Origin: JANWHV01 sp035534995
GTDB lineage: Bacteria > Chloroflexota > UBA5177 > JANWHV01
Direction: 5' to 3'
Assembly (NCBI GenBank): GCA_035534995.1
Contig: DATLQX010000411.1
Location: 1 to 42,871 of the forward strand
DNA length: 42,871 bases
Of this stretch, positions 16,769 through 25,459 are shown piece by piece (position 1 is the first letter of the stretch; every line of letters starts with the position of its first letter). A program made the translations under genes and the position numbers. The notes under the pieces are model-generated. The model saw only the letters and a program-made list of their open reading frames with translations, was not told where the DNA came from and did no database searches.

Positions 16769-17140
16769 ATGACCCGGTTCCAGTTCGTGACTTATCTGCG
16801 AGGAGAGCTTGGCCGCGGCTACAGCGTGGCGGATGACGATGGGGGCGCCGATGGCGACCTGCGTCTGGTCGTACTCCGCCGAGGAAAGGAGGCTCACCTC
16901 ATGGTGGAAACGAATCTGGGCTGGGTCGGGGGGTTGGGAAGCCCCCCGTTAATGGAGGATAGGATGTTGGTGAAACATCTTGCCGTATTCATCAAGCGCT
17001 TCTTTGCCCATCCGGATCTGCTTCCTAGCCAGACGTTGTGCTGGCCGGGCACGGCGGATAGCCGGAGCCAGGTTCGTCTGGCGCTCGACCCGCGGAAGTG
17101 GCGCCGCCTGGCCCCGCGCACCGAGGAGGTGCAACCATGA
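16769..17140 (+). CDS. Unknown 123-residue protein
   Basis: No family is recognised. The small basic protein has alternating hydrophobic strands and no membrane segment. The start at 16769 was chosen because the upstream codons overlap the preceding gene; AAGGG at 16751-16755 is a rather distant ribosome site. Its stop overlaps the start of the membrane protein by ATGA, which supports expression. It might be a soluble partner of that membrane protein. Confidence 0.5.
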   Translation: MTRFQFVTYLRGELGRGYSVADDDGGADGDLRLVVLRRGKEAHLMVETNLGWVGGLGSPPLMEDRMLVKHLAVFIKRFFAHPDLLPSQTLCWPGTADSRSQVRLALDPRKWRRLAPRTEEVQP

Positions 17141-17964
17141 TCCGCGACGCGGGGCGGGAACCAACCTACCAACGACCGGCGGGCGTTTCGATCTGGGACG
17201 ACCTGCGGGATTCCCCCCTTCTGGAGCCGACCACGGCAATCGTCATTCAGCGCGGCTATTTCCGCACCCTGTTCTCAACCTTCTACGACCGGATGGGGAG
17301 CTTCATCCTGGTTAACCTGGCGGTCGCGGCCCAGTTGGTGGTAGGCGCGGGCCTGGGCCTCCTGGTTGGCGGATCATTCTCGGTCAAGACCGCGCTCCCC
17401 ATCGTGATCATCGCCATCGTTACCGGGGTGGTCGGCGCCCCCGCCTTCGCCGGACTCTTCGCCTACACGCGAGCCACCTGCGACCCCGATATGGCGCCTA
17501 CCTTCGGGGACTACGTGAAAGGGATGCGCCGGTACGCTCGGCGAAGTTGGGCCTTGTTGGCCATCCAGGCCGCGACCGGCGGCATCCTCGTCCTCAACTT
17601 CCGCTTCTATGCCGGCCTGCATGGCGTGGTGGGGGCGGCGATCACCGTGCTGATCCTTTTCCTGACCCTCCTCTGGGCCATGGGCGGGCTCTACGTCTGG
17701 CCGCTGTTGGTCCGCGACCTGAGTTGGAAAGTGCTCTTTCGGAATACCTTTTTCCTGGCCATGGCGGCCCCGGTCAGCGCGGTCGCCTTGCTTGCCGGGC
17801 TCACGGCGGCCAGTGCTCTTCTGATTCTCACGCGAATCGGCGTGTTCATCGCCTTTTTCGTCATCTGGGCCCTGGCCGAGAATCTGGCCCTGCAGCGACT
17901 GGTGCGCATTTTCCAGGCGAAACAGGAGCGCCTAGTACAGGCCGCTCAGGCGCAGGACCAGTAA
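17137..17964 (+). CDS. YesL-like (DUF624-type) membrane protein
   Basis: The start at 17137 has a strong GAGGAGGTG ribosome site and overlaps the previous stop by ATGA; it gives 275 residues. A soluble N-terminus of about 45 residues is followed by five or six hydrophobic helices. The segments FYDRMGSFILVNL and PAFAGLFAYTR resemble YesL/DUF624 proteins, whose function is unknown though they often sit near sugar transport genes. No such genes are near here. The last 33 bases overlap the end of the converging small gene at 17932. Confidence 0.6.
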   Translation: MIRDAGREPTYQRPAGVSIWDDLRDSPLLEPTTAIVIQRGYFRTLFSTFYDRMGSFILVNLAVAAQLVVGAGLGLLVGGSFSVKTALPIVIIAIVTGVVGAPAFAGLFAYTRATCDPDMAPTFGDYVKGMRRYARRSWALLAIQAATGGILVLNFRFYAGLHGVVGAAITVLILFLTLLWAMGGLYVWPLLVRDLSWKVLFRNTFFLAMAAPVSAVALLAGLTAASALLILTRIGVFIAFFVIWALAENLALQRLVRIFQAKQERLVQAAQAQDQ

Positions 17965-18207
17965 GATCACGGCAATATGAAGGACGCCAAGAACTCCCAG
18001 CAAGATGGGGATGCCGATGAGCAAGACGCGGGGTACCGGCTCCCGGTTCGGACCAGTAGGCCACTCACGCCAATGCGGATCGCCGGGCGGCGGCTCACCG
18101 GCATCGCGATAGAAGGCGGGCGGGATGCCTCCTGTCCGCTCTACCCGATCCTCATTCGGCGCCGGGCGCGCTTCGCGTTCGTGATCGAGAAGGTTGTCAA
18201 TTGCCAT
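17932..18207 (-). CDS. Small one-helix membrane protein ending the respiratory operon
   Basis: The 91-residue protein has a polar, proline-rich N-terminal 60 residues and one hydrophobic helix (about 62-86) near the C-terminus, so it is probably tail-anchored. It starts 40 bases after the cytochrome b fusion gene in the same direction and fits an accessory subunit of the oxidase or bc complex. The frame could be chance, since it overlaps the converging YesL-like gene by 33 bases, but its well-formed helix and operon position support it. Confidence 0.5.
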   Translation of the reverse strand: MAIDNLLDHEREARPAPNEDRVERTGGIPPAFYRDAGEPPPGDPHWREWPTGPNREPVPRVLLIGIPILLGVLGVLHIAVILLVLRLSGLY

Positions 18208-18247
18208 TACGGTCCCGTCCCACCGAGAAATCAGTCTTACGACACTG

Positions 18248-20146
18248 CTAATGGCTGGGCATCACAAGTGAAGGCTGCCCTCCCGCTGTCACCTTGAGGA
18301 TATCCCACATGCCGGCTGCCGCGTGTCCGGGAACCCCGCATACCAGGGCATAGCTGCCCGCCTTGTTCGCGACAAAGGAAAAGTTCGCCGTTTGCCCTTT
18401 GACGATGCCGCTTGCCGGATTGATCGAGGCGGCACCAGGGAAAGCGAGCGGAAAGTTGCTTGGGAGAGACTTGTCGGCGCTTGGCGTGATCTCGGCGCTG
18501 TGGGGCAGCGCTCCCTGGTTACTAAAGTTCACCGACACATGGTAGCCCACCGGCACGCTGATCACCATCTGGCCCTGCCCGAAGCCATTGAAGTTGAAGC
18601 CGGAGATGGCGTTGGTGTAGCCCGCGATCAGGGTGAGGGTCGCGGTGTGGCTCGCGGTATTCCAGGTGAGCCAGCGTGAAGTGCCCTGCTTTCCCGATGG
18701 TGGCGGCGCGGTCGTGTGCGTCTGGCCGAGAGCGTACTTGGTATAGACCGTGCGCGACTGTAAGAACGCCACCAGGTCGTTCAGCTCGGACGCGGAGAGA
18801 ATACGCGCGAAGGACGGCATGTTTTCTCCCCCGTTCATGATCCGAATGATCATGTCGGCCGAGGTCAAGCGACCGCCGACGTTCGTGAGATCCGGCCCCC
18901 GCAGTCCGCCATAGCCGCCGACCGAATGGCAATCCTCGCAGCCTGCCGTGTGGAACAGCATCCCTCCGCGGAACACCGCCCCGCTGGTGGCTCCAATGAT
19001 CTTGGTGGGGAGCGGCGTCGCGTTGAAGTTGGGCGACCACGGCGCGAGGGCCCCGGTGAGGGTCAGGGAAAAGATCATCAGGCCGGAGCACAATACGGTG
19101 ATCATGGCCCAGGGCCGGCGCGCGGGACTGCGTTCCCCCTTGTTGGCCCAGATAGGGAGGAACAGCAGGCCCACGATCAGCCCCAGGGGCGCCGCGAGCA
19201 TCACCACGTTCTCCATGGACGGAGGAGTCAGGGCCAGCGCCGCGAAGTACCAGAGGAAATACCAATCCGGCCGCGGGATGACGTGGATGTCGGCTGGGTT
19301 GGGTGGACCAGCCAGGGGTGGCGCCCCGACGGTGATCGCCAGGATCGTAATCCCAAGAAGTACCGCGATGCCGAAGGAAACATCACGCCAGGCGGCGTCG
19401 GGCCAGAAGGGCACGCCGTCTCGCTTGAGCATGTTGTGATACCAGACCCTATAGCTTTTCGGGTCGACGGGGCGTCCGCTTTTTGGCGGCTCGGAGATCC
19501 CGGCATGGAGCACCATATAGAGATGGAAGCCGATAACGGCGAAGAGTAGACCAGGCAGGATGAAGACGTGCAAGGCATAGAACCGGCTGACCGTGACCCC
19601 GGTGATCGTATTGCCGCCCAGCAAGAGATCACCGACCCAGTTCCCAATCCAGGGCGTGCGCACGCCCTGGAACACGGTGATCATGACGGTGTACACGCCC
19701 ACCTGATCCCAGCGCAGAATCTGGCCGGTGAAGACGATCCCCGCCGTCAGGAACAAAAGGATTACTCCCAGGATCCAGTTCACCTCTCGGGGATACTTAT
19801 ACGACCCCATCAGGAAGACACGGAACATGTGGATACCGATCATGATCATCATCGCATTGGCGCTGAAATAGTGGATGGCCCGAATCTGGTACCCGAAGAT
19901 CGCCCGCGTGTTGATCCACTCAATACTCTGATAGGCCTGCCCAGTCGAGGGAATATATTGGGCGGCCAGAGGAATGCCGGAGATTACCGCCACGATGAAG
20001 GACACCAAGGTGGCGCTGCCGAAGACGTAGGCCCAGCTAATCGCGCCCGCGGTCGGCGGTACCGGATGCTTGATGATCGGCAGAAAGACCGCGGAGACAC
20101 CGACCCGGTCGTCAAAAGCGGCCCACGCACGCCGTAACCCATCCAT
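18248..20146 (-). CDS. Cytochrome b - cytochrome c - sulfocyanin-like fusion protein
   Basis: The 632-residue membrane protein joins three redox modules. Residues 1-375 are cytochrome b: heme ligands H92/H106 (spacing HX13H) and H193/H208 (HX14H, as in the b6f type), and PDWY at 293-296 in the quinol-oxidation site. Residues 385-470 are a cytochrome c: C403-x2-C406-H407, with likely Met443 as sixth ligand. Residues 510-625 are a cupredoxin with NFNG-GQM, then ligands H549, C603, H608 and M613 in CGVPGHAAAGMW, closely like sulfocyanin (SoxE). ATG at 20146 is preferred over the GTG at 20161 because GGAGGA stands 7 bases before it. The two tail domains should face the outside, taking electrons from the Rieske protein encoded just upstream and passing them to the caa3 oxidase. 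Confidence 0.92.
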   Translation of the reverse strand: MDGLRRAWAAFDDRVGVSAVFLPIIKHPVPPTAGAISWAYVFGSATLVSFIVAVISGIPLAAQYIPSTGQAYQSIEWINTRAIFGYQIRAIHYFSANAMMIMIGIHMFRVFLMGSYKYPREVNWILGVILLFLTAGIVFTGQILRWDQVGVYTVMITVFQGVRTPWIGNWVGDLLLGGNTITGVTVSRFYALHVFILPGLLFAVIGFHLYMVLHAGISEPPKSGRPVDPKSYRVWYHNMLKRDGVPFWPDAAWRDVSFGIAVLLGITILAITVGAPPLAGPPNPADIHVIPRPDWYFLWYFAALALTPPSMENVVMLAAPLGLIVGLLFLPIWANKGERSPARRPWAMITVLCSGLMIFSLTLTGALAPWSPNFNATPLPTKIIGATSGAVFRGGMLFHTAGCEDCHSVGGYGGLRGPDLTNVGGRLTSADMIIRIMNGGENMPSFARILSASELNDLVAFLQSRTVYTKYALGQTHTTAPPPSGKQGTSRWLTWNTASHTATLTLIAGYTNAISGFNFNGFGQGQMVISVPVGYHVSVNFSNQGALPHSAEITPSADKSLPSNFPLAFPGAASINPASGIVKGQTANFSFVANKAGSYALVCGVPGHAAAGMWDILKVTAGGQPSLVMPSH

Positions 20147-20170
20147 TCCGTCTTCCTCCACGTCTCCCGA

Positions 20171-20683
20171 TCAATAGGTGTATGGGACGCCGGTAGCCAG
20201 TACTTCGACCTGCCCTTTATGCACACGAACCGGATATTTCTGTAAGCCTCGGGGCGGTGGCCCGCCCGCGACCTTTCCATTGGCGTAATAGACGCCGCCG
20301 TGACAGGGGCAGAGGAATATCTGCTCCTGCTGATTCCAGCGGACGGGACAGCCAAGGTGCTGGCAGTAAATGGAAAATGCCGTGAAACTGGTCGCGTCGT
20401 CGCGTCGTAGCCAGGCGCCGGTCTTGGCGGACACGCCGGTCCAGGCGAGTGGGTCGGCATTGAGGAAGGTGACTTCGACCGTCTGGCCGATCTGGAAGAC
20501 ATCGAGCTTCCCCACCGCGCGCCATGCCGTAGGATTCGAGTGGAGGATGGGCTCCAGCAACGAGCCAATGAAGGGCACGCCGACGATCACGCCGCCCAGC
20601 GCGCTCAGGGCCAGGCTAAGCCGGTTGAGAAAGCGGCGGCGTTCCTCAGTGTATGGCGCTGGCGCCTTGTATTCACCCATCAT
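20171..20683 (-). CDS. Rieske iron-sulfur protein of the bc complex
   Basis: The start at 20683 overlaps the previous stop (ATGA) and follows GGAGGGAG, giving 170 residues. RRRFLNR at 15-21 plus the hydrophobic stretch 22-45 is a Tat-type signal anchor, as usual for Rieske proteins. C107-x-H109 and C125-x2-H128 ligate the [2Fe-2S] cluster; C112 and C127 form the stabilising disulfide. It takes an electron from quinol at the cytochrome b site and hands it to the cytochrome c domain. It is immediately upstream of its cytochrome b partner. Confidence 0.93.
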   Translation of the reverse strand: MMGEYKAPAPYTEERRRFLNRLSLALSALGGVIVGVPFIGSLLEPILHSNPTAWRAVGKLDVFQIGQTVEVTFLNADPLAWTGVSAKTGAWLRRDDATSFTAFSIYCQHLGCPVRWNQQEQIFLCPCHGGVYYANGKVAGGPPPRGLQKYPVRVHKGQVEVLATGVPYTY

Positions 20684-21084
20684 TCTCCCTCCGGTCCACT
20701 GAACTCGCCAACCAAATCCAAGATCCACCCAACCAGGCCGACGATCAGCAAGAAGAGCCCCAAACCCAGGACGAAGAGGTTACTGATCAGGCCCCACATG
20801 AAAAAGGCGATGCCCAGGCCAAACACCATCGGCCAATAGGTCGGACGCGCCACCACCTCGGGGTCCGGCCTACCCCAGCCCGGCCGCATCGGCTCGCCAT
20901 GCTGGGGCAACGGGAGATCGTACGGATTCGCGGCCCCCTGTTCCCGATTTCCAGCGACGGCCGCTTGTTGCCCCGGCTCCGATCCGCCGGCGGCCTGGTT
21001 GGCCGAGCGCATGAAGAAGGCCAGGCTGAATACACCGACGATACCGCCCAGTACCTTCGAGAGCACTGAACCTATGATCTTCAT
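20680..21084 (-). CDS. Small membrane subunit, cytochrome c oxidase subunit IV-like
   Basis: The start at 21084 follows GAGGAGCG and gives 134 residues; the longer open frame upstream is antisense to nothing conserved and lies within ctaG. A hydrophobic N-terminal helix (about 2-26) is followed by a polar stretch rich in Gly, Pro and Gln, then PTYWPMVFGLGIAFFMW and a second adjacent helix (about 85-128). This closing helix pair resembles the small subunit IV of actinobacterial and related caa3 oxidases. Position between ctaG and the Rieske gene supports a structural role in the oxidase or the bc-oxidase supercomplex. Confidence 0.65.
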   Translation of the reverse strand: MKIIGSVLSKVLGGIVGVFSLAFFMRSANQAAGGSEPGQQAAVAGNREQGAANPYDLPLPQHGEPMRPGWGRPDPEVVARPTYWPMVFGLGIAFFMWGLISNLFVLGLGLFLLIVGLVGWILDLVGEFSGPEGE

Positions 21085-21113
21085 GCATCGCTCCTCATCA
21101 AACAGACTCCAAT

Positions 21114-21935
21114 CTAGAGAACGGGACGCGCCTGAGCCGCCGACGCCCGATCCGCATCTTCCGACTCCTGAAACCAACGCGCGAGCGCCCAGAGGCAGGC
21201 AAGCAAATAGACGGGTCCGCCCGTGGCCCACATCAGCATGCCGCCGAGTTGCTGATCCAGGGCATAGGAGATGCCCCACTGCCCACGAATCAGCGGTAGG
21301 ATGTGGCGCGAGTCGATCGGATGCTGGTACGCAGGATAAAGTCCGGGCGCGGCAAAGGTGATGATCACGCCCAGGATACTGCTCACGAAGGCGGCACTGA
21401 TCAGATAGGCCATGGCCGGCGGAAGCGCGAGGCGCCGCTGAGCGAGAGGGGTAAGCACCGGCCACCAGAAGATCGTCGCCGTCACCAGGAAGGATAGGTG
21501 CTGTATGATATGGATTCCCTCATTGGCCACCGCCAGATCGTAGAGCGCCGGCGCATGCCACAGCCAGAGCGTAACCATGCCCAGCACCCAGGACTGCGGG
21601 GGGCGGGCAAGTCTTCGCTCGAGGCGGCACGCCGGTCCCCAACGCAGAAGCCGCGCCCAGGTAGGCGGCGGGACACCCAGAAGCAGCATCGGCGGTACCA
21701 CCAGGATCAAGAACAGGTGCTGCGCCATGTGTACGCTAAACAGGTAGGTGTCGCCAAGGGTGTCCAGCGGCGATACGAGCGCCAACGTCAGCACCAGGAC
21801 GCCGCTGCCGAAGAGCCAGGCCCGTCCGGTCAACGGTCGGGCGAACAACCAATAGGCGATCAGCAGATCCGCGCAGCCGATCAGCACGGTCGGCTGCCAG
21901 TCCCAGGTTTCGGTCAAGATCCGCGTCGTCGTCAT
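21114..21935 (-). CDS. ctaG: CtaG, copper-delivery/assembly factor of caa3 oxidase
   Basis: The 273-residue protein has about seven hydrophobic helices and belongs to the Caa3_CtaG family (PF09678). It shows the family stretches SVHMAQHLFLILVVPPMLLLG (split by the membrane helix), LWLWHAPALYD and IQHLSFL, whose histidines and methionines are thought to handle copper. It starts 3 bases after the subunit III stop. This is the Bacillus-type CtaG, unrelated to the Cox11 protein that shares the name. Confidence 0.9.
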   Translation of the reverse strand: MTTTRILTETWDWQPTVLIGCADLLIAYWLFARPLTGRAWLFGSGVLVLTLALVSPLDTLGDTYLFSVHMAQHLFLILVVPPMLLLGVPPPTWARLLRWGPACRLERRLARPPQSWVLGMVTLWLWHAPALYDLAVANEGIHIIQHLSFLVTATIFWWPVLTPLAQRRLALPPAMAYLISAAFVSSILGVIITFAAPGLYPAYQHPIDSRHILPLIRGQWGISYALDQQLGGMLMWATGGPVYLLACLWALARWFQESEDADRASAAQARPVL

Positions 21936-21938
21936 CGC

Positions 21939-22538
21939 TCAGTGCCCAGACGCGGCCCAGCTCGGTCCCGCCAGCGACCAGAGATAGACGGTGGGGAAGA
22001 TGATCACCCACACCGCATCCACGAAGTGCCAGTAGATCGAAATGGCCTCGACGGCGCCCGCGCGCGCGCCTCCCTTGAAGGTATCGGTCGCCGTGAAGGT
22101 TAGCAGCAGAAGGATAGCGAGCAGGATAAGCCCCATGGTGACGTGGAATCCATGGAAGCCGGTCAGGATATAGAAGCTGGTACCGAACACGTTGGTGTTC
22201 GGCACGAGCTTATCGACGCTGACCAGATGGTGGTATTCCGTGGCCTCGCCGTAAATGAAGGCGGCACCGAGCAAAATGGTGAGCGCGAGCCAGGCGCGCC
22301 ACATCTTGATATCGCCTCGCCGATGGCTGCGCCCGGCCAGCCAGTTGGTCAGGCTGCTGACGTAGAGGCAAACGCTGTAGATGGCGGTGACGCCAACATC
22401 AAGGCTATTGAAATCATTGGGCAGGCCCTTGTTCGCCAGCGAATCACGATAGAACACGAACGACAGAATGAGCACGGTAAAGAAGACAGTTTCCGAAGCC
22501 ACGAAGATAGTCATGCCCAACATGCTCTTGTTGCTCAT
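21939..22538 (-). CDS. coxC: Cytochrome c oxidase subunit III
   Basis: The start at 22538 gives 199 residues with five membrane helices, the usual short form seen in caa3 oxidases. The family features are the first helix with ASETVFF, YGEATEYHHL in the middle, FYILTGFHGFHVTMG, and a final helix with YWHFVDAVWVIIFPTVYLW. Subunit III stabilises proton uptake by subunit I and binds lipid. It starts 4 bases after the subunit I stop; upstream open codons lie inside coxA and were rejected. Confidence 0.93.
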   Translation of the reverse strand: MSNKSMLGMTIFVASETVFFTVLILSFVFYRDSLANKGLPNDFNSLDVGVTAIYSVCLYVSSLTNWLAGRSHRRGDIKMWRAWLALTILLGAAFIYGEATEYHHLVSVDKLVPNTNVFGTSFYILTGFHGFHVTMGLILLAILLLLTFTATDTFKGGARAGAVEAISIYWHFVDAVWVIIFPTVYLWSLAGPSWAASGH

Positions 22539-22542
22539 ACCG

Positions 22543-24234
22543 TCACCCGCCCTCGCCGTGTTGCCAATCCTGGTTATCCGGATGCGACAGATCCCACAGC
22601 GGCCGCCTGCCGCGGACCGGAGGAACCTGCTCGAAGTTATGCACGCCGGGCGGTGACGTGGTTGCCCATTCCAGGGTCCAGGCATTCCAGGGGTTATTGC
22701 CCGCCGGTTCTCCGTGACGGAGGCTGGTCCAAATATTCCAAACAAAGACCAGCACCGCCAGGGCCAGCACGAAGGAGCCCACGGTGGAGACCAAATTCAG
22801 CAAATGCCAGTACGGCAGGTCGGGATAGGTCTCGATGCGCCGGGCCATGCCAAGGAAGCCTAGAATATGCTGCACCATGAAGGTGAGATTGAAGCCCACC
22901 ACCGCGAGCCAAAAATGCCACTTGCCGATCTTCTCCGACAGCATCTTTCCGGTGATTTTGGGGAACCAATAATAGGTTCCCGCCCACAGCCCGAAGGCCG
23001 TGCCCCCGAACAGGACATAGTGGAAGTGCGCCACCACGAAATAGCTGTCCTCCATCTGCCAATCCACCGGGAAGGCGGCGAACATCACGCCGGTCAAGCC
23101 GCCGATGGTGAACTGCACCAGGAAGGCCAGCACGAACAGCATGGGGGTGGTGAACTGAATGGTGCCCCCCCAGGTGGTGGCTGTCCAGTTGAATATCTTG
23201 ATCCCAGTGGGGATGGCGATCAACATGCTACTGATCGTAAAGACGACATCCAGCGGATGGCCCATGCCCGCCGTGAACATATGGTGGCCCCATACCACCG
23301 CGCTGAGGAAGACGATCCCGACGCTGGCCCCGGCAATGGCCGCATAGCCAAAGATCGGCCGCCGGGTGAATACCGGGATGATCTCCGAGATCATTCCCCA
23401 GGCGGGAAAGATCATGATGTAAACCTCCGGATGGCCGAAGGACCAGAAGGCGTGTTGGTAGAGCAGCGGTTGGCCGCCGGCGGCGGCATCGAAAAAGTGG
23501 GCATGCAGCAGCCGGTCAAAGAGCACCATGGCAATCGTGGCATTAAGGGCGGGGATGGCGACCAGCAGTAGGATGGAATTGATGAAGACCATCCAGACGA
23601 AGAGCGGCACCCGCCGCAGGGACATTCCCGGCGCGCGCATGGTCAGGATCGTGACCAGCAGGTTGACCGCGGCGCCGAGTGTGCCGATGCCGGTGGTCAG
23701 GAGCCCCACCCCCCAGTAATCCATACCCGTGGTAGAAGTGAACTTGAAATCCGAGGACAATGGCGCGTAGGCGAACCATCCGGCGTCCGGGGCACCGCCG
23801 GCGAAGAAGCTGGCGTAGAGCAGCAGCCCGCCAAAGAGGAAGACCCAGTATCCCAGGGCATTGAAGCGAGGGTACGCGATGTCGTTGGCCCCGATCATCA
23901 AGGGTACGAAGTAGAGCGCGAAGCCGATCAGCAGCGGCATGAGCACCAGGAAAATCATCGTGGTGCCATGCATGGTAAACAGTTGATCGTAGGCTTGCGG
24001 AGACAAGATATGATTGTTTGGGCCGCCCAGTTGCAGGCGCATCATCAACGCCTCCACCCCTCCTATCAGAAAGAAGACGAGGGTGGTGAGCATGTACATG
24101 ATGCCGATCTGTTTGTGATCGGTCGATCCGACCCAACTGATCAGCCCATCGTCCTTATACAGCCAGGGCAACGGCTCGGCAAGATCGGGAACAAGCGGCG
24201 TCTTTTCCGGTCTCGTGGTCGGAATAACACTCAT
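22543..24234 (-). CDS. coxA: Cytochrome c oxidase subunit I (A1-type heme-copper oxidase)
   Basis: The 563-residue twelve-helix protein reduces oxygen to water and pumps protons. Heme a ligands are H89 and H405, and the heme a3 ligand is H403. CuB ligands are H268, H317 and H318, with Tyr272 in GHPEVY as the cross-linked tyrosine. Glu270 in the same motif marks the A1 subfamily (D-channel glutamate). The start codon overlaps the coxB stop by ATGA. Confidence 0.97.
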   Translation of the reverse strand: MSVIPTTRPEKTPLVPDLAEPLPWLYKDDGLISWVGSTDHKQIGIMYMLTTLVFFLIGGVEALMMRLQLGGPNNHILSPQAYDQLFTMHGTTMIFLVLMPLLIGFALYFVPLMIGANDIAYPRFNALGYWVFLFGGLLLYASFFAGGAPDAGWFAYAPLSSDFKFTSTTGMDYWGVGLLTTGIGTLGAAVNLLVTILTMRAPGMSLRRVPLFVWMVFINSILLLVAIPALNATIAMVLFDRLLHAHFFDAAAGGQPLLYQHAFWSFGHPEVYIMIFPAWGMISEIIPVFTRRPIFGYAAIAGASVGIVFLSAVVWGHHMFTAGMGHPLDVVFTISSMLIAIPTGIKIFNWTATTWGGTIQFTTPMLFVLAFLVQFTIGGLTGVMFAAFPVDWQMEDSYFVVAHFHYVLFGGTAFGLWAGTYYWFPKITGKMLSEKIGKWHFWLAVVGFNLTFMVQHILGFLGMARRIETYPDLPYWHLLNLVSTVGSFVLALAVLVFVWNIWTSLRHGEPAGNNPWNAWTLEWATTSPPGVHNFEQVPPVRGRRPLWDLSHPDNQDWQHGEGG

Positions 24235-25148
24235 TTCAGGCTCTCCAGATATGCCGCGAGCATCCGCGTCTCCCCCGTGCTGAGCTGGAAATTGGGCATG
24301 TTGGCCCCCGGCTTGACGGCCCGCGGATCATGCAGCCATTCATCCAGGTGGGCAGGGGTATTGGTCAGCGTCACCGCGGCCAGGGTGCCTCTGCTGCCGA
24401 AATGCGTCAGATCGGGGCCGATTGATGCCGCGTGACAACTCTGGCAGCCGAATTGCTGATACAGCTTGGCCCCTGCGGCAGCCAGGCCGGTCGGCGCCGG
24501 CGGCGTGGCCAATTGTTGGCGTTCCCAGGCTTGATATTGGGCGAGGGGCTGCGCGATCACCAGGGCCCGCATGCGAGAGTGCCCGTCGCCGCAATACTCC
24601 ACGCAGGCTGACTGATAGGTGCCGGCTCGGTCGGCCTCCATATAGACTACATTGGTCTGGCCCGGGACCGAATCGGTCTTGCCGTTGATTTGCGGCACCC
24701 ACAGGCTATGAATCACGTCAGCGGACTGTAGCGCCACCAACATCCGCTTTCCCACCGGTATGTGAATCTCGTTCGCCGTCACCACGCCCGACGCATAGCG
24801 CACTTCCCACCACCACTGATGGGCCACGATGGTCAGGTCGGGAGTACGACCGGCAAGAGCGTTGTCGTCGGGGGGAGCGGAGATCGATACGGTCTTCATC
24901 GTCGCCGCGAAGACGATTACCAGGAGCATAAAAGGGATGACGGTCCAGGTGATCTCCAGCTTCGTGAGACCAAACGTTTGCGGCGGATCCGCCTGGCCAG
25001 GGTGGTAGCGGAAGTGGGTGCAGGTGTAGGCAAGTACTCCCACGATGATCAGGAGAATCACCACGGAGACGATCATGATGAAGATGAAGAGATTGGAAAT
25101 GGCCAGCGCTTGAGGCGAAACCGGGTTAAACACTGAGTGCGTCAGCAT
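24231..25148 (-). CDS. coxB: Cytochrome c oxidase subunit II with fused cytochrome c (caa3 type)
   Basis: ATG at 25148 was chosen over the GTG at 25157 because AGGTGG stands 6 bases before it. The 305-residue protein has two membrane helices (about 17-41 and 63-85), then the CuA cupredoxin domain with H147, C182, E184, C186, H190 and M193. A C-terminal cytochrome c follows with C235-x2-C238-H239 and Met284. Electrons enter through heme c and pass to CuA and heme a. It is the first gene of the operon, so its heme c is the natural partner of the copper domain on the cytochrome b fusion. Confidence 0.96.
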   Translation of the reverse strand: MLTHSVFNPVSPQALAISNLFIFIMIVSVVILLIIVGVLAYTCTHFRYHPGQADPPQTFGLTKLEITWTVIPFMLLVIVFAATMKTVSISAPPDDNALAGRTPDLTIVAHQWWWEVRYASGVVTANEIHIPVGKRMLVALQSADVIHSLWVPQINGKTDSVPGQTNVVYMEADRAGTYQSACVEYCGDGHSRMRALVIAQPLAQYQAWERQQLATPPAPTGLAAAGAKLYQQFGCQSCHAASIGPDLTHFGSRGTLAAVTLTNTPAHLDEWLHDPRAVKPGANMPNFQLSTGETRMLAAYLESLK

Positions 25149-25459
25149 GGATTCCACCTACCATGTCTTGGTCGGCGAACAGCCGACAATCCACCCCCAC
25201 CCAGGAAATGATTCAGCCATGCTATGGCTCTTCCGGCACCGCGATGACGGGACAATATGCCACATGTAAAGAGCTTGACGGCGGTGTGCTTGAACCCTGA
25301 CACAGGGGCGTCGCGATTCCTGGGCATGGAGGCCAACCTCGATAGGCCGCGGGAAAGGCCACCCTACGCGGGGCGGTCACGGGTGCCGGCGCGGCGGACG
25401 AGGAGAGCACTACCTCCTTATGATAGCACGCAAAACTTAAGGATCAACCCCTTGGGACT
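25149..25459 (-). other. Long untranslated leader of the cox-bc operon
   Basis: This 311-base gap holds no supported gene. From the promoter at 25420-25447 a transcript would carry about 265 bases before the coxB start. It includes a small hairpin at the predicted 5' end (AGGAG with CTCCT, about 25402-25419), a G-rich tract on the minus strand just upstream of the last hairpin, and a perfect 6-base stem with a 5-base loop at 25171-25187, about 25 bases upstream of the start codon. A long structured leader suggests control after transcription starts. Confidence 0.4.
25420..25447 (-). promoter_or_regulatory. Promoter of the cox-bc operon
   Basis: On the minus strand TTGATC (25442-25447) and TATCAT (25420-25425) are 16 bases apart, and TGC just before the -10 makes it an extended -10. 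It matches four and five of six consensus positions. It lies just past the NAD kinase stop and points to coxB. Confidence 0.55.

Noticed and set aside
25222..25410. 62-codon frame in the cox leader on the minus strand
   Set aside because: AGGAGG lies only two bases before its GTG and the product is a low-complexity Pro/Ser chain, so a leader peptide is not supported.
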